Part shown: positions 5,937-8,689 of the stretch, piece by piece
Position numbering within the stretch: the first letter of the stretch is position 1
Layout of the letters: every line of letters begins with the position of its first letter
Made by a program: the position numbers and the translations under genes
Notes under the pieces: model-generated
The model's database searches: none
Told to the model about the DNA's origin: nothing
Seen by the model: the letters and a program-made list of their open reading frames with translations, nothing else
DNA from: Myxococcaceae bacterium
GTDB lineage: Bacteria > Myxococcota > Myxococcia > Myxococcales > Myxococcaceae
Direction: 5' to 3'
DNA length: 8,689 nt
Assembly: GCA_018262385.1 (NCBI GenBank)
Contig: JAGSPQ010000087.1
Span: forward strand, 1-8,689

Positions 5937-6983
5937 ATGCGCGCCCCACTGACTGAAGCCGAGCTCGATGCTCGCCTCGCCGCGTTGGGGCTGGTGCGGG
6001 ACGACTCGGTCGCTGCTCCTCCGCCGAGCAAGAACCGCACGGTGGTCTGCCGCAATGGCCGGCGCCGGGTGCTGGTGAAGGTCGCCGACGGGCCGGGAAA
6101 CGTGGGGGTGCTGCGCGAGGGCTCGATCCTCGAGCGGGTCGCGCCGCTGGCCAAAGAGCCCGACGCGCCGCTGCTGCTCCCCGGGATCTACGCGTTCGAT
6201 CCCGGCAACGGACTGCTGGCGCTCCACTGGCTGCAGGGGGGCGAGACGCTCCACCACTTCCACCGCCGCAGCGGCGACTACCCGCGGCAGGTGGCGCGGC
6301 AGGTCGGGCGGGCGCTCGGCTATCTCCACCGCGCCAGCCACGACTCGCCCGGCCGCTTCGCGCTCGCCGACGCTTTTCGCGATGAATCGGACCTGCTCGA
6401 GTGTTTCCTGCGCATGCGTCCCGACTTCTATGCCCGGCTGTCCGGAGTGGGGGTCGAGCTGTTCTCCCAGGTCCAGGCCGACGCGCCGGCGATGGCGGGC
6501 CTGCAGGCGCTCAGCGAGCAGCAGGCGAAGGAGAGCGAGGCCTGCCTGCTTCACGGAGACCTGCGGCAGGCCAACCTGCTGCGGGTGGGCAAAGACCGCA
6601 ACGCGCCGGTGTTCTTCCTCGACTGGGAGCTGTCGTTCTGGGGCGACCCGGCGCGAGATCTCGGCAGCCTGTTCGCCGACTACGTCAGCGCCTACCTCGC
6701 CCCCGAGCACAAGAGCGAGGTGCTCAGCCGCGCTGAGCTGTCGAGCTTCTGCCGCGCGCTGCTGGCCGCCTACGGCGAGGCGCGGGGAGATTCCTTCGCC
6801 CTCACCGCCGACTTTCAGGATCGGGTGGTGCGGTGGGTCGCCACCGCCCTGCTGATCGCCGTCTACGGCATCTCCCACTACGAGCAGCTGCTCGACACCC
6901 GCGCCCGGGGGCTGGCCCAGCAGGCGCTCGACATGCTCGCCGCGCCGCAGTCGTGGCCGGCAGTGCTGTGGGGGGCGCCGTGA
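5937..6983 (+). CDS. APH-fold (aminoglycoside phosphotransferase-like) kinase, partner of HopA1-like protein
   Basis: The product is 348 residues from the ATG at 5937. Motifs of the APH/choline-kinase branch of the protein-kinase-like fold are intact: a beta3 lysine in VLVKVA (Lys48), the catalytic loop LLHGDLRQANLL (His206, Asp208, Asn213), the metal-binding FLDWE (Asp229) and the following GDPARDLG (236-243). It should therefore bind ATP and transfer phosphate. Its stop overlaps the start of the HopA1-like gene (GTGA), which indicates a tightly coupled pair. Kinases of this fold paired with HopA1-family proteins occur in class V lanthipeptide and thioamitide clusters, where they phosphorylate Ser/Thr of a precursor peptide. 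That role is the favoured inference; phosphorylation of a small molecule or a protein is possible. Resistance to aminoglycosides is unlikely given the partner. No Shine-Dalgarno is visible and no other ATG, GTG or TTG exists in frame back to the previous stop, so this start is the only candidate. Confidence 0.85.
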   Translation: MRAPLTEAELDARLAALGLVRDDSVAAPPPSKNRTVVCRNGRRRVLVKVADGPGNVGVLREGSILERVAPLAKEPDAPLLLPGIYAFDPGNGLLALHWLQGGETLHHFHRRSGDYPRQVARQVGRALGYLHRASHDSPGRFALADAFRDESDLLECFLRMRPDFYARLSGVGVELFSQVQADAPAMAGLQALSEQQAKESEACLLHGDLRQANLLRVGKDRNAPVFFLDWELSFWGDPARDLGSLFADYVSAYLAPEHKSEVLSRAELSSFCRALLAAYGEARGDSFALTADFQDRVVRWVATALLIAVYGISHYEQLLDTRARGLAQQALDMLAAPQSWPAVLWGAP

Positions 6984-7885
6984 TTCTCGCCGAGGCGTTC
7001 AAAGAGCTGGAGTCGAAGATCGCGCTCCACAAGTCGGTGCTCGCGCTCGAGGGGGTGTCCTACCGGCCGGAGAGCGCGCACGCCGCGCTCTCCTCCTGGA
7101 TGCTCTCCCGCTGGCTCAGCCGCCGGCCGGGCGCTTCGCCCCGGGGGGGCCGCGCCTCGGGGGACTCCGGCTGGGTGGCGCATCTGCAGGCGCTCACCCG
7201 CGGCGCCGCCGGCTGGGAGCCGGGCTACACCCTGGTGCGGGTCGGCGAGTCCGACGGGCTGAGCGGGCGGCGCGGGCAGTGGGCGTTCGTCTCCGACGGC
7301 CGGTTGAGCCTGTTCCTCGACGAGCCGGGCCAGTACTCGCCGCCGGCTGCCCGGCCGGGCGAGCGGGTCAGCGTCCGGGTGCCGCGCGCGCGAGAGAACC
7401 TCACTCCCCACCGGTTCACCCTGCTGGGAAACCACGGCGCCCCGTCCCCGGGCGAGCGGGTGAGCAAGCTGTTCATCGCCGCCTCGCTCGAAGCGGCCGC
7501 GCTGCTGGTCGCCTCCCTCTCCGCCCGCAGCGCCGACGGGCTGCGCTTCTCGCTCTTCGTCGGCAACGAGCCGCGCGACTTCGAGCGCACCGACAACCTG
7601 GTGATGGACGTCGCCTTCCGCGACGAGCCGGCGGCGGTGAAGCTGGTGGGGGATTTCTTCAAGGGGCAGAGCGGGCGGCTGCTGCCGCTGCGGCCGCCGC
7701 TGCAGGCCCAGCAGGTGGTCCCCGGCCTGGCGAAGACCGAGATCACCGCGCGCGAGGATGCCGGCGATGGCTACTTCCGCCGGCGCGCCGATCAGCTGGC
7801 GGCGGTGGTGCTCGACGGGCTCCACGCGGGCGAGCTGAGCGCCGCCCAGTGGAGCGCCCGGGTCGAGCTCGAGACCCGCCGCTGA
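6980..7885 (+). CDS. HopA1-family protein (putative phospho-Ser/Thr lyase component)
   Basis: The product is 301 residues from the GTG at 6980, preceded by a G-run (6970-6975) in the last codons of the kinase gene. The C-terminal two thirds follow, in order, the pattern I recall for bacterial HopA1-family proteins: PGYTLVRVGESDG (81-93), a strand RLSLFLD (108-114), PGERVSVRVPR (126-136) leading into RFTLLGNHG (145-153), a helix then GLRFSLFVGNEPRDFERTDN (187-206), DVAFRDEPA (210-218), and VPGLAKTEI (247-255) followed by GYFRRRADQLAAVVL (264-278). HopA1 was named from a Pseudomonas type III effector, but relatives in actinobacteria, cyanobacteria and myxobacteria are biosynthetic. In class V lanthipeptide and thioamitide pathways they are thought to eliminate phosphate after an APH-like kinase acts. 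There is no secretion signal, so it is cytoplasmic. The family call rests on remembered sequence patterns, not a search. I cannot name its catalytic residues. Confidence 0.8.
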   Translation: MILAEAFKELESKIALHKSVLALEGVSYRPESAHAALSSWMLSRWLSRRPGASPRGGRASGDSGWVAHLQALTRGAAGWEPGYTLVRVGESDGLSGRRGQWAFVSDGRLSLFLDEPGQYSPPAARPGERVSVRVPRARENLTPHRFTLLGNHGAPSPGERVSKLFIAASLEAAALLVASLSARSADGLRFSLFVGNEPRDFERTDNLVMDVAFRDEPAAVKLVGDFFKGQSGRLLPLRPPLQAQQVVPGLAKTEITAREDAGDGYFRRRADQLAAVVLDGLHAGELSAAQWSARVELETRR

Positions 7886-7890
7886 CGGCT

Positions 7891-7903
7891 CGGGGCCGCC
7901 CCG
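7891..7903 (+). terminator. Weak hairpin after the HopA1-like gene, possible terminator
   Basis: CGGGG and CCCCG pair across a CCG loop, 5 nt after the stop codon. There is no T-tract behind it. It could mark the end of the kinase-HopA1 transcript ahead of the separate promoter at 7926, but it may be chance in GC-rich DNA. Confidence 0.25.
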
Positions 7904-7925
7904 CCACAAATCGACGGCGGACGCG

Positions 7926-7954
7926 TTGACCTCGGGCAAGGGCTGGCGTTTAAG
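7926..7954 (+). promoter_or_regulatory. Sigma70-type promoter of the metal transporter gene
   Basis: A -35 element TTGACC (7926-7931) and a -10 element TTTAAG (7949-7954) are separated by exactly 17 bp. The expected transcription start, about 6-8 nt after the -10, falls at roughly 7960-7964, at or just before the GTG start codon. The transcript would therefore be leaderless, consistent with the lack of any Shine-Dalgarno upstream of that GTG. It would also uncouple the transporter gene from the kinase-HopA1 pair. Confidence 0.55.
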
Positions 7955-7963
7955 CACCGCGCC

Positions 7964-8653
7964 GTGCTCGCCCCCCTGATCGCCGCAACGCTCGGAGTTC
8001 TGCTTGGCATCCGCCACGCGTGCGAGCCCGATCACCTCGCCGCCGTCTCCACCCTCGCGGCCGAGGAGCGCTCGGTGAAGGGAGGCCTGTTCCTCGGCGC
8101 GCTGTGGGGGGTGGGCCACTCGCTGGCGCTGCTGCTGGTAGGAGGCTCGCTGGCGGTGATCGAGACCCAGATGCCGCCGCGCGTCGCCGACGCGCTCGAG
8201 CTGGGGGTGGGGTTGATGGTCATCGGCCTCGGCCTGCGGGCGATCGTCCGCGCGGTCCGCGAAGGCCGCACCGGCCGGGTCCAGAGCCATCGCCACGGCG
8301 AGGTGCAGCACGCCCACCCGGCCGAGGCTCAGCACGTCCACGTGAGCCGGTGGACGCTGGCCACCCGCCCGCTGCTGGTGGGCATCGTTCACGGCCTGGC
8401 CGGCAGCGGCGCGCTGACCGCGCTGGTGCTCGCCGAGCTGCCGAGCGTCGGCGCGCGGCTGACCTACATCGCCCTGTTCGGCGCCGGCAGCGTGGTCGGG
8501 ATGGGGTTGCTCAGCGGGCTGTGCGGAGTGCCGCTGGCGAGGCTGCAGCGGGCGCCGCGGCTGATGGCCGCCTGTCTGCTCGGCGTCGGCGTGTTCTCGG
8601 TGAGCGCCGGCAGCTGGTGGGGTTTCAGCGCCGCCGAGCGGTTGTTCGGCTAG
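7964..8653 (+). CDS. NiCoT/UreH-like nickel/cobalt transporter-type membrane protein
   Basis: The product is 229 residues with about six hydrophobic segments. The first helix contains GIRHACEPDHLAAVST (residues 15-30), the H-x4-D-H signature of nickel/cobalt transporters of the NiCoT group and UreH-like relatives, in which these His and Asp residues bind metal. Other family landmarks are GVGHSLALL (49-57), GIVHGLAGSGA (140-150) and LFGAGSVVGMG (171-181). A cytoplasmic or periplasmic loop at 109-126 carries six histidines in HxH pairs (109/111, 116/118, 124/126), a likely metal-gathering segment. The length is shorter than classic NiCoT permeases (about 330 residues) and nearer the UreH-like subgroup. 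No urease or hydrogenase gene is in the window, so the metal and purpose are undetermined. The GTG start is forced by the N-terminal helix; there is no Shine-Dalgarno and a promoter lies immediately upstream. Confidence 0.85.
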   Translation: MLAPLIAATLGVLLGIRHACEPDHLAAVSTLAAEERSVKGGLFLGALWGVGHSLALLLVGGSLAVIETQMPPRVADALELGVGLMVIGLGLRAIVRAVREGRTGRVQSHRHGEVQHAHPAEAQHVHVSRWTLATRPLLVGIVHGLAGSGALTALVLAELPSVGARLTYIALFGAGSVVGMGLLSGLCGVPLARLQRAPRLMAACLLGVGVFSVSAGSWWGFSAAERLFG

Positions 8654-8657
8654 CGGC

Positions 8658-8689
8658 GTGCGCAAGCTGCTCGGCGCGCTCGGCCTTGC
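8658..8689 (+). CDS. Possible start of a further gene, cut by the window edge
   Basis: A GTG 4 nt after the transporter stop opens a frame reading MRKLLGALGL up to the edge. A basic pair followed by hydrophobic residues is what a signal peptide start looks like, and the close spacing suggests an operon with the transporter. Only ten codons are available and no good Shine-Dalgarno is seen, so this is tentative. Confidence 0.35.
   Translation, partial: MRKLLGALGL

Noticed and set aside
5873..5956. 27-codon ORF (MVPALSYWVLLASAARPARF...) ahead of the APH-kinase gene, considered as a RiPP precursor
   Set aside because: No ribosome binding site, no Cys, only two Ser and one Thr, no leader/core layout, and its 3' end overlaps the kinase start. 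Nothing beyond its position supports it.
5937..6983. Reading the APH-fold kinase as an aminoglycoside resistance gene
   Set aside because: The APH fold is used by many kinases. The overlapping HopA1-family partner and absence of resistance or mobile context point to biosynthesis or modification instead.
5871..8665. Minus-strand open frames (5871-6878 and 6878-8665) antisense to APH, HopA1 and transporter genes
   Set aside because: Same reason: shadow frames. The second spans three well-supported genes on the other strand and an intergenic promoter.
1..8689. tRNA, rRNA, CRISPR array, insertion sequence or attachment site
   Set aside because: No cloverleaf, repeat-spacer pattern, transposase or terminal inverted repeats were seen on reading both strands.

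Overview
The window is GC-rich, with G or C in most third codon positions. Its genes have long alanine-, proline- and glycine-rich stretches, GTG and TTG starts, and lipoproteins with Gly/Thr/Ser-rich linkers and Cys-rich modules next to Hanks-type kinase genes. This combination is typical of Myxococcota (myxobacteria, Cystobacterineae-like). That assignment is inference from style; no marker gene is present.

Layout. Positions 1-781 (minus strand) hold the N-terminal 260 residues of a lipoprotein of the M19 (membrane dipeptidase) family, which runs off the left edge. A gap of 59 bp separates it from a divergent plus-strand series. That series contains: (1) a secreted or membrane TPR protein with a PEGA-like beta domain and two C-terminal membrane segments (841-1785); (2) an 836-residue lipoprotein with a 4-Cys N-terminal motif, a glycine-rich linker, two 8-Cys modules and a beta-propeller-like C-terminal region (1782-4292, GTGA overlap with the gene before); (3) a membrane-anchored Hanks-type kinase homologue lacking almost all catalytic residues, so a predicted pseudokinase (4332-5849); (4) an intact aminoglycoside-phosphotransferase (APH)-fold kinase (5937-6983); (5) a HopA1-family protein overlapping it by GTGA (6980-7885); and (6) a small NiCoT/UreH-like metal transporter with a histidine-rich loop (7964-8653), preceded by a well-formed sigma70-type promoter that would give a leaderless message. 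The start of a further gene may lie at 8658. Genes fill nearly the whole window and no gap exceeds 90 bp.

How the genes may work together. The TPR protein, lipoprotein and pseudokinase look like an envelope-associated assembly in which the pseudokinase is a scaffold or sensor rather than an enzyme. The most notable element is the translationally coupled APH-kinase plus HopA1 pair. In class V lanthipeptide and thioamitide pathways, homologous pairs act as a split Ser/Thr dehydratase: the kinase phosphorylates and the HopA1 partner eliminates phosphate to leave dehydroalanine or dehydrobutyrine. No precursor peptide, cyclase, protease or exporter is visible here, so the pair is either part of a RiPP cluster with a remote precursor or a stand-alone kinase-lyase acting on an unknown substrate.
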